Positions 7,260 through 16,511 of a stretch of DNA of 64,000 bases are shown here, piece by piece. The notes under the pieces were generated by a model. It did not search any database. It was not told where the DNA came from and saw nothing but the letters and a program-made list of their open reading frames with translations. Each line of letters opens with the position of its first letter. Position 1 is the stretch's first letter. Position numbers and translations under genes: made by a program. The stretch comes from Sphingomonas sp. (GTDB lineage: Bacteria; Pseudomonadota; Alphaproteobacteria; Sphingomonadales; Sphingomonadaceae): NCBI GenBank assembly GCA_013001055.1, contig JABDNH010000003.1, positions 1-64,000 on the forward strand, in the 5' to 3' direction.

Positions 7260-7921
7260 AACTCTTCATCGGAAATCGTGCTTACTCCAGCTGGTCCATG
7301 CGCGGCTGGCTTGCGCTCAAAGCCTCGGGCGCGGAGTTCGAGGAGCTGGTGGTGCCGCTGTTCGACAAGGAATGGGAAAACCAGCGCGAGGGCAATGAAT
7401 TCGTCGCCAGCGCGGGGAAGGTGCCGGTCCTGTGGGACGGTGACGATGTGATCTGGGATAGTCTGGCCATCATCGAATATTGTGCCGACAAGTTCGGCCG
7501 GGAAGCCTATTGGCCGGAAGACATGAGCGCACGTGCCATGGCCCGCTCGATGGCTGCGGAGATGCACTCCAGCTTTCCCAACCTTCGCCGCGACCTGCCG
7601 ATGAACGTGCGTCGCCGCGTTGCCAATCACCCGATCAGCAACGAAGTGAAGGCGGAAATCATGCGCATCCTTGAGACGTGGGCGCAGGCCCGCGCCCGCT
7701 TCGGGGGCGAAGGCGACTTCCTTTTCGGCCAGTGGAGCGCAGCGGACATGATGTACGCGCCGGTCGTGACACGATTCGTCACCTACAGCGTTCCGCTGCC
7801 CAATTTTGCCGCCGCCTATGGCGATGCTGTAATGCGTCAACCCGATGTCATGGAATGGATCGAACTGGCGCAGGACGAGCCTTGGACGATCGAAGCCTAT
7901 GAACCGGACGGCGCCCAATGA
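7256..7921 (+). CDS. Glutathione S-transferase family protein
   Basis: This 221-residue cytosolic GST starts with GTG inside the engB stop. KLFIGNRAYSSWSMRGWLALKASG is the thioredoxin-fold N-domain with a serine-rich catalytic region (SSWS near residues 10-13). KVPVLWDGDDVIWDSLAIIEY contains the conserved cis-proline and the Ser/Asp of the glutathione site. The C-terminal helical domain is complete. The substrate cannot be inferred. It overlaps dapE by 4 nt, so it belongs to the yidC-engB-dapE transcript. Confidence 0.88.
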   Translation: MKLFIGNRAYSSWSMRGWLALKASGAEFEELVVPLFDKEWENQREGNEFVASAGKVPVLWDGDDVIWDSLAIIEYCADKFGREAYWPEDMSARAMARSMAAEMHSSFPNLRRDLPMNVRRRVANHPISNEVKAEIMRILETWAQARARFGGEGDFLFGQWSAADMMYAPVVTRFVTYSVPLPNFAAAYGDAVMRQPDVMEWIELAQDEPWTIEAYEPDGAQ

Positions 7922-9042
7922 GCGCCGTCGACCTCGCGAAAAGATTGATCGCTTGCCATAGCATCACACCGGCTAGGGGGCCGGTATTCGACGTGCTGGA
8001 AGAAGCGCTCGACCCGCTCGGTTTCACCTGTCATCGTTTCGTGCTCGGGGAAGAACCCGATGGCCCGACCGAAAACATGGTCGCGATCCGCGACACTGGA
8101 AAACCGGGCCCGCATTTCGCTTTTGCCGGCCACCTGGACGTCGTCCCTCCCGGTGACGGGTGGACGCATGACGCGTTCGAGCCGCAGGTTGAGGACGGCG
8201 TGCTGACGGGCCGGGGCGCCTGCGACATGAAGAGCGCGATCGCATGTATGGTCGCCGCGCTTGACGGCTATCTGCCCGACACCGGCACTCTGTCCTTCCT
8301 GATTACCGGCGATGAGGAAGGCTATGCCACCTACGGCACGCCGCGCATCATCGACTGGCTTCAGGAGCATGAAATCGCGCCGGACATGATCCTGATCGGC
8401 GAGCCGACGTCGGTCGACACCCTCGGCGATACCGTGAAGGTCGGTCGTCGCGGATCATTGAATGTCTGGATCGAGATGCCCGGCCACCAGGGCCATGTCG
8501 CATATCCCCACCTTGCCGATAACCCGGTGCCCGCGCTTGCGCGCATCATCAGCGGTCTTGATGCCTGGGTGATCGACGAGGGAAGCGATGCCTTCCAGCC
8601 GTCGAACCTGGAATTCGTGTCTCTGACCACGAGCACCAATGCTTCCAACGTCATCCCCGGCATGGCGTCTGCGCAGTTGAACATCCGATTCACCGATCTG
8701 CAGACCGGTAAGGGGCTATCCGACGAGCTGACAAGCCGTGTGCACGATATCGAACCCGAAGCCATCGTGCGCACCCGCATCTCGGGAGAGAGCTTCCTCA
8801 CGCCGCCGGGCGAACTTTATGATGTTGTCGTTGCCGCAATCAAAGAGGAAACTGGCGTCGATGCCGATCTTTCAACCAAGGGCGGCACCTCGGACGGGCG
8901 TTTCCTCATAGCGGTCGCGCCAGTGATCGATTTCGGTCTGCCCAATGCGACCATGCACAAGATAGGCGAAGCAGCGCGCATCGAAGATATTCAAGCACTG
9001 ACGCGCATCTATCGTAATGTTGTGAGAAGGGTCTTTAGCTAG
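7918..9042 (+). CDS. dapE: Succinyl-diaminopimelate desuccinylase
   Basis: DapE removes succinate from N-succinyl-LL-diaminopimelate in lysine and meso-DAP synthesis, feeding peptidoglycan. The M20 metallopeptidase motifs are present: GHLDVVPPGD, GRGACDMKSA (bridging Asp), TGDEEGYATYGT (general base and ligand), GEPTS and GGTSDGRF. Its 374 residues are normal for the family. Its stop overlaps by 4 nt the stop of the convergent GGDEF/EAL gene. Confidence 0.95.
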   Translation: MSAVDLAKRLIACHSITPARGPVFDVLEEALDPLGFTCHRFVLGEEPDGPTENMVAIRDTGKPGPHFAFAGHLDVVPPGDGWTHDAFEPQVEDGVLTGRGACDMKSAIACMVAALDGYLPDTGTLSFLITGDEEGYATYGTPRIIDWLQEHEIAPDMILIGEPTSVDTLGDTVKVGRRGSLNVWIEMPGHQGHVAYPHLADNPVPALARIISGLDAWVIDEGSDAFQPSNLEFVSLTTSTNASNVIPGMASAQLNIRFTDLQTGKGLSDELTSRVHDIEPEAIVRTRISGESFLTPPGELYDVVVAAIKEETGVDADLSTKGGTSDGRFLIAVAPVIDFGLPNATMHKIGEAARIEDIQALTRIYRNVVRRVFS

Positions 9043-10718
9043 GCCTTGTTCGCTAGCGCGCGGTCGGCATTGGCGACCCAACCGAAGAACTGGTCGACCT
9101 CCATCGGCTCCGCGAAGACGAATCCCTGCACCGTGCGCACGCCCATGGCGCGCAGAATGTCAGCTTGGTCGCTATTTTCGATCGCCTCGGCGACAATCTG
9201 TGCACCCACTGCACGCACGAGCGTGATGACCGCCTGGACGATATCGCGCGCCTGATCGTTCTTGTCGATGTCGACGACCAGGCTTGGATCGAGCTTCACG
9301 CGGTCGAGGGGCATGGTGCGCAGCCGCGCGATATTGGAGTAACCGGTGCCGAAATCGTCAATCACGATATAGGCACCGTCTGCTCGAAGTGCTGCAATCT
9401 GAGCCTGCTGCTCGCGGGTTACCCGCATTGCGGTGGACTCGGTAAATTCTAGCTCGATAAGGTTTAACGGCACACCTGCGTCGCTGAAAATTGCGCGCAG
9501 CCGATCGAAGAAGTCGGCGCGGTCGAGCTGGCGAGGGCTAATGTTGAATGCGAGACGGCGCGGCTTGCCTTCTTCCTGCCACTGACAGAGGATTGCAGCG
9601 CATTCTTCCATCACCCATTCGCCGATGTCGGCAATGATGCCGCAGCTTTCAGCTACCTCCATGAAGCTTTCGGGCATGCGCACGCCATCTTCGTGCTGCC
9701 ATCGCAACAGCGCTTCCGCGCCGCTGATCTCGCCGGTGACCAGATCGAGTTGCGGCTGCACGGCGAGCGTGAGCTCGCCATGGTGAAGCGCATGCGTCAG
9801 TGCTTTTTCTATCGAGACCTTTTGTTCGTAGTTTCGCTGCAATTGCGCGGAGAAGAGCACGTGTCGCCCGCCACCGAGCGATTTGGCTTGGTACATCGCA
9901 ATATCGGCCGAGCGCATTAGCGTCTCGATCCTGGCACCATGTTCGGGACACAAGGCGACACCGACCGACGCGCCGATATCGATCGAATGACCATGGAGTT
10001 CGAATGGCTCGCTGATCGAGATCGCGATCCGCCGACCGATCCGCTCGGCCTGGTCCTCGCTGACGATATCGGGAAAGAAAATTGTGAATTCATCGCCCGC
10101 GAGACGAGCCAGCAACGGGCGCGAGATGCCATCCCCCTCGCCTTCTGCCGTCACCACGACACGCAGCCGATTGGCCACCATTGTCAGCAATTGATCCCCG
10201 CGGGCATGGCCGAGGCTGTCATTGACGGCCTTGAACCGGTCGAGATCGACGAACAACATCGCGGCGCGCTCGCCATCCTTGCGGTTCGCCAGCATCTTGT
10301 CGGCCTCGGCGCGGAAATGCAGACGGTTGGGGAGCGATGTCACCGGATCGAACATGCCGAGCGCATGTGCGTTTTCGATCGATGTGCGCACCTCCGCGAA
10401 CAGCGTGTCGACCGCGCTTGCAACATCGGGGAGCGATTTCTGGACGCTTTCGGGTGCGGGGCTGGTGAGATCGCCTTGTTCTACCGCAAGAAGGCGGTCG
10501 CCCAGATCGCGCATCGCCTTGACGCTTTGCGAATTAGGGCGTTCCGCCGCGATATAACTGATGATCAGGCAGAATAGCCCCGCCACGATCGAGGCCAGCA
10601 CCTGCTGGTTGATTTCATGGATATGGAGGAAAACGGCCAGCGAAAAGACGAACGAGGCCAGCCCCGCCAATCCCGACAGGATGACGTTGGAAATCTTGAG
10701 GGCGACTACCTTGTTCAT
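9039..10718 (-). CDS. GGDEF-EAL cyclic-di-GMP turnover protein with two N-terminal membrane segments
   Basis: MNKVVALKISNV is chosen as start (559 residues); upstream extension is not supported. Two hydrophobic segments (about residues 8-30 and 38-57) anchor it. A GGDEF domain follows with the signature changed to AGDEF, which can still be active, and with no RxxD inhibitory site just before it. The EAL domain keeps its catalytic residues: EALLRW, NISPRQL, EFTES, DDFGTGYS, RVKLD, AEAIEN and the VQGF glutamine. This suggests phosphodiesterase activity with a possible cyclase or GTP-sensing half. Known outputs for this family are the motile/sessile switch. Two PilZ genes lie at 43295 and 43991. 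Confidence 0.93.
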   Translation of the reverse strand: MNKVVALKISNVILSGLAGLASFVFSLAVFLHIHEINQQVLASIVAGLFCLIISYIAAERPNSQSVKAMRDLGDRLLAVEQGDLTSPAPESVQKSLPDVASAVDTLFAEVRTSIENAHALGMFDPVTSLPNRLHFRAEADKMLANRKDGERAAMLFVDLDRFKAVNDSLGHARGDQLLTMVANRLRVVVTAEGEGDGISRPLLARLAGDEFTIFFPDIVSEDQAERIGRRIAISISEPFELHGHSIDIGASVGVALCPEHGARIETLMRSADIAMYQAKSLGGGRHVLFSAQLQRNYEQKVSIEKALTHALHHGELTLAVQPQLDLVTGEISGAEALLRWQHEDGVRMPESFMEVAESCGIIADIGEWVMEECAAILCQWQEEGKPRRLAFNISPRQLDRADFFDRLRAIFSDAGVPLNLIELEFTESTAMRVTREQQAQIAALRADGAYIVIDDFGTGYSNIARLRTMPLDRVKLDPSLVVDIDKNDQARDIVQAVITLVRAVGAQIVAEAIENSDQADILRAMGVRTVQGFVFAEPMEVDQFFGWVANADRALANKA

Positions 10719-10824
10719 TCCCGCTAGCGTACGTCCCGATTGCACTAGGCCCTCCCACGGCAAAGGAAGGGCCTTTCTGTTCAGGATCAGACATAAGGAA
10801 AGAGGGTTAAGAAACGGTGCACCA

Positions 10825-11355
10825 TTAGCGCCGGCGGCGTAGCACCACATATAGGGCGCCGCGGCCGCCATGGCGCTGGTGCGCGCCGCGCACCGCAGCG
10901 ATCCGGCCGCTATGGCGAGAAGCGCCGAGCCAGTCATGCACGGCCGCGCGAATGCGCCCACGCTCAACCGGCGGGGCGCCTTTCGGTGGATGGCCGGTAA
11001 TCAGCAATACAAGCCTGTCGCCGGCCGCGATGGCATCGCTCAAGCCGCGGTCGATCGCTTCCCACGCACCATCGAGCCGATGACCATGAAGGTCGATCAC
11101 GCGGTCGGGCGCGACCTTGCCCTGGCTCAACCGTTTATCCCAACCACCATCGAGCCCTCCGCTGGTTGGCACCACACGCGGCGGTTCAGCAAGTATCGTT
11201 GGTCGCGGCGGCACGAAGTCACCGCGCGGCGGCGGGACTTTGGGTTTCTTGGGGGTTTGCTCGGACTGGCGCGTTGTCGGGTCGCGCGACAACGGTTCGA
11301 CCGTTGCCACCACCTTGGCCCACAAGGCTGCTTCGTCAGCGCCTAACTTGCGCAC
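10825..11355 (-). CDS. Smr-domain protein
   Basis: A GTG start at 11353-11355 gives 176 residues beginning VRKLGADEAALW, the usual N-terminus of the alphaproteobacterial Smr protein. Residues 1-80 are basic and proline-rich. The C-terminal Smr domain shows IDLHGHRLDGA and LLITGHPP, and ends with a conserved GGRGALYVVLRR. Smr domains are DNA- or RNA-nicking modules; the role of this single-domain type is unclear. It overlaps mltA by 20 nt and is the last gene of a three-gene run. Confidence 0.9.
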   Translation of the reverse strand: MRKLGADEAALWAKVVATVEPLSRDPTTRQSEQTPKKPKVPPPRGDFVPPRPTILAEPPRVVPTSGGLDGGWDKRLSQGKVAPDRVIDLHGHRLDGAWEAIDRGLSDAIAAGDRLVLLITGHPPKGAPPVERGRIRAAVHDWLGASRHSGRIAAVRGAHQRHGGRGALYVVLRRRR

Positions 11356-12463
11356 GGCGCGCCGCCGATTTCGGGAGAAGAATGCGCGCTGCCCCGCGGC
11401 TAGCCATACCACCCGCAATCGTACGGGCATCATCGCCGGCGCCCCAGAAGGTGTCGAAACGATTTGCGCCCTTGATTGCACCGCCGGTGTCCTGCGCGAT
11501 CCACAGGCCGTCAGCAACGTCTGCTTCAAGATCGAGCCAGACCGGCGCACCCAAAGGCACGAACTTGGGATCGGCGGCCACGGTGCCGCGCGGCGTCACC
11601 GGCACGTTCAATGCCCCTAGCGGGCCGGGTCCTTCGACCAGGCGGAAGAAGATATAGGACTTGTTTTCGCGCATCAGGTCGCGGCCTGCCTCGGGATTGG
11701 CGTTCAGCCAGTCGACGATGCGCTGCATGGTGATCCCGCCCTCAAGCAGCCCGCGTTCGCGAAGGAGCCGACCGATGGCGACATATTCGCGGCCATTTTG
11801 GTTTGCGTAACCGATGCGCGCCACGCGTCCGTCAGGAAGGAGGAGTTGTCCCGATCCCTGGATCTGCAGGAAAAAGAGTTCGACGGGGTCGGCAGCCCAT
11901 GCAATCTCGAGCCCGCGCCCTTCCAGCGCCCCTTCCTCGATCGCCGTCCGGTCGTGATAGAGCACGAAGTTGCCGTTCTCGTCGTAACGTCCGCGTCCTT
12001 CCCCGCTTCCGTCCGAAAACGTTCCGCGCGTGAGATCGTCGGGCACGGCATAGATCGGCGTTTCGTATCCGGGACGGCGGGTCAACGATCCTCGAATGCG
12101 CGGTTCGAAATAGCCGGTCGCGAAGGCCTCGCCTGCGCCCACTTCGACCCAGGCAAAATCACGCGCAAAGAAAGCTGCAGCGTCGATCGGTGCAAGGCGG
12201 GCGGCCTTTGCACAAAGCGGGGCCCAGTCTTCGGTTTGGGTGAGACCTGATTGGTCGGTTCGGCTGACGAGCCGCGAACAACTGATCTTGAAGGCATCGA
12301 GTGCGCGCGCCGCTTCAGTCGTCGAGAGCACCGCAGCGGGTGCGAGCGCCACTCCAGCCGCAAGGGCAGTGGCCGGCACTGCCGCGCTGGTGGATACACT
12401 GCTGTTGGACGAGGCGCAGGCGGCCAGCGCTAGCGCCGTGCCGGCAGCAAGGGCCCGCCTCAT
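11336..12463 (-). CDS. mltA: Membrane-bound lytic murein transglycosylase A
   Basis: MltA cleaves the glycan strands of peptidoglycan, forming 1,6-anhydromuropeptides. The N-terminus has a lipoprotein signal with lipobox LAAC (Cys at about 16). The MltA domain includes GYFEP (conserved) and FLQIQGSGQL. The C-terminal 3D domain carries AQDTGGAIKGANRFDTFWG with the catalytic aspartates. Its 375 residues are normal. The ATG overlaps the stop of the Tim44-like gene by 4 nt. Confidence 0.95.
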   Translation of the reverse strand: MRRALAAGTALALAACASSNSSVSTSAAVPATALAAGVALAPAAVLSTTEAARALDAFKISCSRLVSRTDQSGLTQTEDWAPLCAKAARLAPIDAAAFFARDFAWVEVGAGEAFATGYFEPRIRGSLTRRPGYETPIYAVPDDLTRGTFSDGSGEGRGRYDENGNFVLYHDRTAIEEGALEGRGLEIAWAADPVELFFLQIQGSGQLLLPDGRVARIGYANQNGREYVAIGRLLRERGLLEGGITMQRIVDWLNANPEAGRDLMRENKSYIFFRLVEGPGPLGALNVPVTPRGTVAADPKFVPLGAPVWLDLEADVADGLWIAQDTGGAIKGANRFDTFWGAGDDARTIAGGMASRGAARILLPKSAARRAQVRR

Positions 12464-13116
12464 TCTTCTTCGTCAGTCTCGACGAGGATCCAGTTGGGAT
12501 CGCTATCCGCGATGTCGCGGCGGAAGGTCCAGCGATCACGCGTCTGCACCGCATCGTCAAGCGATCCGGCGACTACGTCTCCATCGGCATTTCGTGTCAC
12601 GGCGGCGATGTCGGCTTCGAAGCGGACCGTAACCTCGGCCACCGACTCATGGAGTTCGGCCGCGGCGATTACCGACTGGTCGATATGCACCATGCGATTG
12701 TCGAGCTTGAGTCCCGCGTCTTCACGCGCATCGACGGCACCAGTAAATGCTTCATAGACTTCAGGACCGACAAGGGCCCGGACCTCTTCAAGCTCGCCTT
12801 TCCAGAAGGCTTCCAGGATCATGCGATAGGCACCTTCGGCACCTTCGAGGAACCGCGCCACGTCAAAGCCGGGATCAGCCGCCAGCAGCGCGCGTACGCC
12901 AGGGCCGGCCAGAGGCAGATAGGCGTTACCCGAATCGTCGGCCGACGACGCCTGACCCTGCAGCTTGGGATTCTCCGGCTTCTTCACCGGCGCATCGGGC
13001 TCCTTGGCAAAGGTCTGCTCGTGCCCCGTGCGTTCACCAAGAACGCTATAAAGGCGCAGCCCCACAAATAGGGCGACAAGGGCGAGTATGACGAGTGCGG
13101 TCAACGCTTGGTCCAA
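12460..13116 (-). CDS. Tim44/TimA-family membrane protein
   Basis: The 218-residue protein has one N-terminal membrane helix (about 4-22), a proline- and lysine-rich linker, and a C-terminal Tim44-like domain starting at DPGFDVARFLEGAEGAYRMILEAFWKGELEEV. The mitochondrial relative tethers Hsp70 to the TIM23 translocase; the bacterial role is not firmly known. The start is TTG at 13116. It is divergent from secB, the usual alphaproteobacterial arrangement, which suggests a link to envelope protein traffic. Confidence 0.88.
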   Translation of the reverse strand: MDQALTALVILALVALFVGLRLYSVLGERTGHEQTFAKEPDAPVKKPENPKLQGQASSADDSGNAYLPLAGPGVRALLAADPGFDVARFLEGAEGAYRMILEAFWKGELEEVRALVGPEVYEAFTGAVDAREDAGLKLDNRMVHIDQSVIAAAELHESVAEVTVRFEADIAAVTRNADGDVVAGSLDDAVQTRDRWTFRRDIADSDPNWILVETDEEE

Positions 13117-13287
13117 TCTTGTACGAGTCTCTGCTGTCCTACATAGGCTTGCATGGACGGCATTTCAAAGTGGTGAACGCCTAATTCGTCTGCTTGTTGC
13201 GTGCACTCGCCGTGCTTGCTAGTTGCAGCGCAGCATTCTGACGCGGCAGACAGCGCCGCATTCATCCTGAAGATAAGAGAGTTTTTC

Positions 13288-13809
13288 ATGGCCGACGATA
13301 CGCCCCCTCCCCCGCCGCCAGCAGGCGATGACGCCAACAACGCGCCGCACATCGCGAGCCTGGCGCAGTACATCAAGGATCTTTCGGTCGAAAATCCCAA
13401 TTCGCCGGCCGTTTTCCAGTGGAAGACCCAGCCACGCGTGGACGTGAACTTCAACATTGGCGTCAACGCCGTTGCCGACGGCGTGCGCGAAGTGGTCCTC
13501 AAGGTCGAAGCCAGCGCCAAGTCGGACGAAGGCGTCCACTTCGTCGTCGACCTGACATATTGCGGTCTCTACGGCTTCCAGAACATCACCGAAGACCAGC
13601 TCCATGCGTGGTTCCACGTCGATGCCCCTGGGTTCCTGTTTCCGTTTGCCCGCCGCATCATCGCCGATGCGATCGGCGATGCGGGCTTCCCCCCGCTGAT
13701 GATCGACGGCATCGATTTCCGCCGCGCATATGTCGAGCAGATCCAGGCCCAACAGGGTGGCACCAACGGCGGCACCCCCGCCGAAACCGCCCCGACGGCC
13801 GACGCCTAA
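13288..13809 (+). CDS. secB: Protein-export chaperone SecB
   Basis: SecB is the tetrameric cytosolic chaperone that holds preproteins unfolded and passes them to SecA. After an acidic, proline-rich start, the 173-residue protein has the conserved QYIKDLSVENPNSP and the central region with the conserved tyrosines (LTYCGLYGFQN), followed by FPFARRIIADAIGDAGFPPLMIDGIDF. The ATG at 13288 is preceded by AAGAGAG. murJ follows after 24 nt. Confidence 0.97.
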   Translation: MADDTPPPPPPAGDDANNAPHIASLAQYIKDLSVENPNSPAVFQWKTQPRVDVNFNIGVNAVADGVREVVLKVEASAKSDEGVHFVVDLTYCGLYGFQNITEDQLHAWFHVDAPGFLFPFARRIIADAIGDAGFPPLMIDGIDFRRAYVEQIQAQQGGTNGGTPAETAPTADA

Positions 13810-13833
13810 AGCAGTCTAGGGCAAGGACGGCCC

Positions 13834-15408
13834 ATGAATCTCATCAAAGCCGGGGGCACGATTGGCGGCCTGACGCTGGTCAGCCGCATCCTTGGCTTCG
13901 TGCGCGAGATGATTTTCGCGCGGATCATGGGCGCCTCTGCGGCTGCCGACGTTTTTTACTGGGCGTTCCAACTGCCCAACCTGCTCAGGCGCCTGTTTGG
14001 CGAAGGGGCGTTCAGCCAGGGCTTCGTGCCCCTGTTCGCGCGCTTCACCGAAAAAGGCGACGACGGCGATCTCACCGAAGCCAAGCGCTTCGCTGAGGAA
14101 GTACAGGCCGTCTTCCTGCCGATCCTGATCATTGTCACTGCCTTGTTCGTGGTCTTCATGCCCGCGGTCGTACTAGCCGTCACAAGTGAAGCGTGGAGCA
14201 ACGACCCGACCAAATATGAGCTATCAATCGAGCTCGGTCGGATCGTTTTTCCTTACCTTGTCTTCATCAGCCTGGTGTCGCTGTTCAGCGGCATCCTGAA
14301 CTCGCTCTACCGGTTTACGGCGGCCGCCTTCGCGCCCGCGTTGCTCAATGTCGCGCTGGTCGGTGCGCTGTTGCTCTTTCCGCAGGGCGGCGAGACCACC
14401 GCGCGCGCGATGATCTGGTCAGTACTGGTCGGCGGCGTGCTCCAGCTTGGATTGCTCGTCTTGGCGACCAAACGCGCCGGGCTCGTTCTCAAGCTGCGCC
14501 CGCCACGAATGACGCCGCGCGTGAAAGAGCTGTTGATCATCATCCTGCCCGCCACGCTGGGCGCGGGGGGCTATTATCTCAGTCAGGTCATTTACCTCTA
14601 TTTCGCCACCAAGCTGGAAACGGGCACGCTCGTCTATCTTCAGCAGGCAGATCGTTTGAACCAGCTCCCGCTGGCTCTGATCGGCGCCGCGATCTCGACG
14701 GCGATCCTGCCCAACATCAGCCGCCATATCGAGCGCAAGGAATCCAAGCAGGCCGCCAACGTGCAGGGGCGAGCGACCGAGCTGGCGATGTTGCTTACCA
14801 TCCCTGCCGCGGTAGGCCTCACCGTCGCCGCGCAACCTATCATGACGGTGTTGTTCAAGGGCGGCGAGTTCACCGCCGAAGATGCAGCGACATCGGGGCT
14901 GGTGCTCTCGCTCCTCGTGCTTGGCCTGCCCGCTTATGTCATGATCAAGGTGCTGGCGCCGGGCTTCTACGCGCGCAAGAATATCCGCACACCGGTTATT
15001 GTGGCGCTATCCACGCTCTTCCTCGGCGTGCTGCTCAATTATCTCTTCATCGACGAGTATGGCATCGTCACGCTGCCCGTGGCGACTGCGATCTCGGCAT
15101 GGCTCAATGCGCTGATCCTCTATGGCATCCTGCACGCCAAGGGACATTTCAAGGTCGAGGGCTGGCTTGCCGTGCGATTGCTCAAGCAAATCGCCGCCGC
15201 CGCCGTGATGGGCGCGATCATCTACGCACTGCAAGGCCAGCTGGACCCCTATTTCGGCGCGTCGGCAGGCAAGCGCGTGCTCGGCACCGTCGCCATCGTC
15301 GGCGCGGGCGGGATCGTGTATCTCGGCTTGGCATGGTTCACCGGGGCGATGGACAAATCCGATATCCAAATCCTCTTACGCAAGAAGAAGGTCACTGATG
15401 AGCAATAG
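13834..15408 (+). CDS. murJ: Lipid II flippase MurJ
   Basis: MurJ (MviN) moves lipid II across the inner membrane for peptidoglycan synthesis. This 524-residue MOP-superfamily protein has about 14 membrane segments. It opens with the family start IKAGGTIGGLTLVSRILGFVRE and contains the conserved loop LRRLFGEGAFSQGFVP and the cavity segment around DRLNQLPLALIGAAIST. Its end overlaps the start of trpS by 11 nt. Confidence 0.96.
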   Translation: MNLIKAGGTIGGLTLVSRILGFVREMIFARIMGASAAADVFYWAFQLPNLLRRLFGEGAFSQGFVPLFARFTEKGDDGDLTEAKRFAEEVQAVFLPILIIVTALFVVFMPAVVLAVTSEAWSNDPTKYELSIELGRIVFPYLVFISLVSLFSGILNSLYRFTAAAFAPALLNVALVGALLLFPQGGETTARAMIWSVLVGGVLQLGLLVLATKRAGLVLKLRPPRMTPRVKELLIIILPATLGAGGYYLSQVIYLYFATKLETGTLVYLQQADRLNQLPLALIGAAISTAILPNISRHIERKESKQAANVQGRATELAMLLTIPAAVGLTVAAQPIMTVLFKGGEFTAEDAATSGLVLSLLVLGLPAYVMIKVLAPGFYARKNIRTPVIVALSTLFLGVLLNYLFIDEYGIVTLPVATAISAWLNALILYGILHAKGHFKVEGWLAVRLLKQIAAAAVMGAIIYALQGQLDPYFGASAGKRVLGTVAIVGAGGIVYLGLAWFTGAMDKSDIQILLRKKKVTDEQ

Positions 15409-16411
15409 CGACATGCGTGTCGTCTCCGGTATTCAGCCCACCGGCGATCTCCACCTCGGCAACTTGCTGGGCGCGATCCTGCGCTGGGTGCGGATGCAGG
15501 ACGAGACCGAATGCCTCTTCTTCCTCGCCGATCTCCACGCTATCACTGTCGATGTCGACCCCGCGACGCTGCGCAAGAATGTGCGCGAGATGGCAGCCGC
15601 GCTTATCGCCAGTGGCATCGACCCTGATAAATCGACCTTGTTCGCGCATAGTGACGTGCCTGCCCACCCCGAACTGGCCTGGATCCTGGGGTGCACAGCG
15701 AAAATGGGTTGGCTCAGTCGCATGACCCAATTCAAGGCCAAGAGCGGCAAGCACAAGGAAAAGGCCAGCGTCGGTCTCTTTACCTATCCCGTGCTCCAGG
15801 CCGCCGACGTGCTGCTCTACCAGGCCACGCACGTGCCCGTTGGTGAGGACCAGAAACAGCATATCGAGCTCGCCCGCGATATCGCCGAAGCGTTCAATCA
15901 CCATACGCGCAGCGACCTGTTCACCGCCCCCGCACCCTATATCGGCGGCGGCACGGCAGCGCGCGTCATGAGCTTGCGCAATGGGACCGAGAAGATGTCG
16001 AAATCGGCCGAAAGCGACATGTCGCGGATCAACCTCACCGATGATGACGACGCAATCCTCCAGAAAATCCGCAAAGCCCGTACCGACCCCGAGCCCTTGC
16101 CCGAGACTGCCAAGGGCCTGGAAGATCGGGCGGAAGCCAGGAACCTTGTGGGTATCATGGCGGCCGTCGAGGATCGCAGCGTCGATGCCGTCCTTGCCGA
16201 CTATGCCGGCAAGGGTTTCGGGGACTTCAAGCCGGCGCTCGCGGATGCGCTGATCGCGCTGCTGAGCCCGCTGCGCACCCGCTTGCTCGAGCTTCGCAAA
16301 GACGAAGCGGAGCTAGACCGCATTCTCGATGCAGGAGCGCACAAGGCTGCAACGCTCGCCCAGCCTACGCTCGACGCGGCCTACCAGGCTGTCGGACTGC
16401 GCCGCCGATAG
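15398..16411 (+). CDS. trpS: Tryptophanyl-tRNA synthetase
   Basis: This class I aminoacyl-tRNA synthetase charges tRNA-Trp. The HIGH-like motif TGDLHLGN is at residues 15-22 and KMSKS lies near residue 199. The region LTYPVLQAADVLLY (here FTYPVLQAADVLLY) and GEDQKQHIELARDIA are typical of bacterial TrpRS. Its 337 residues are normal. The start lies inside the murJ 3' end. Confidence 0.97.
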   Translation: MSNSDMRVVSGIQPTGDLHLGNLLGAILRWVRMQDETECLFFLADLHAITVDVDPATLRKNVREMAAALIASGIDPDKSTLFAHSDVPAHPELAWILGCTAKMGWLSRMTQFKAKSGKHKEKASVGLFTYPVLQAADVLLYQATHVPVGEDQKQHIELARDIAEAFNHHTRSDLFTAPAPYIGGGTAARVMSLRNGTEKMSKSAESDMSRINLTDDDDAILQKIRKARTDPEPLPETAKGLEDRAEARNLVGIMAAVEDRSVDAVLADYAGKGFGDFKPALADALIALLSPLRTRLLELRKDEAELDRILDAGAHKAATLAQPTLDAAYQAVGLRRR

Positions 16412-16511
16412 AAAAAAAACGTCGTATTTCCGACACTTGCCCTTCAGATTACGTTCACGGTCGAATGTGCTATAACGGCGCTCGATTGAGGTATGTCACG
16501 AGGGTTTAGAG

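Noticed and set aside
10747-10785. Imperfect hairpin GGCCCTCCC/GGAAGGGCC with a T-run on the plus strand
   Set aside because: Both flanking genes are on the minus strand, where no T-run follows. The stem has mismatches. It could be a weak element, but I cannot assign a terminator role.
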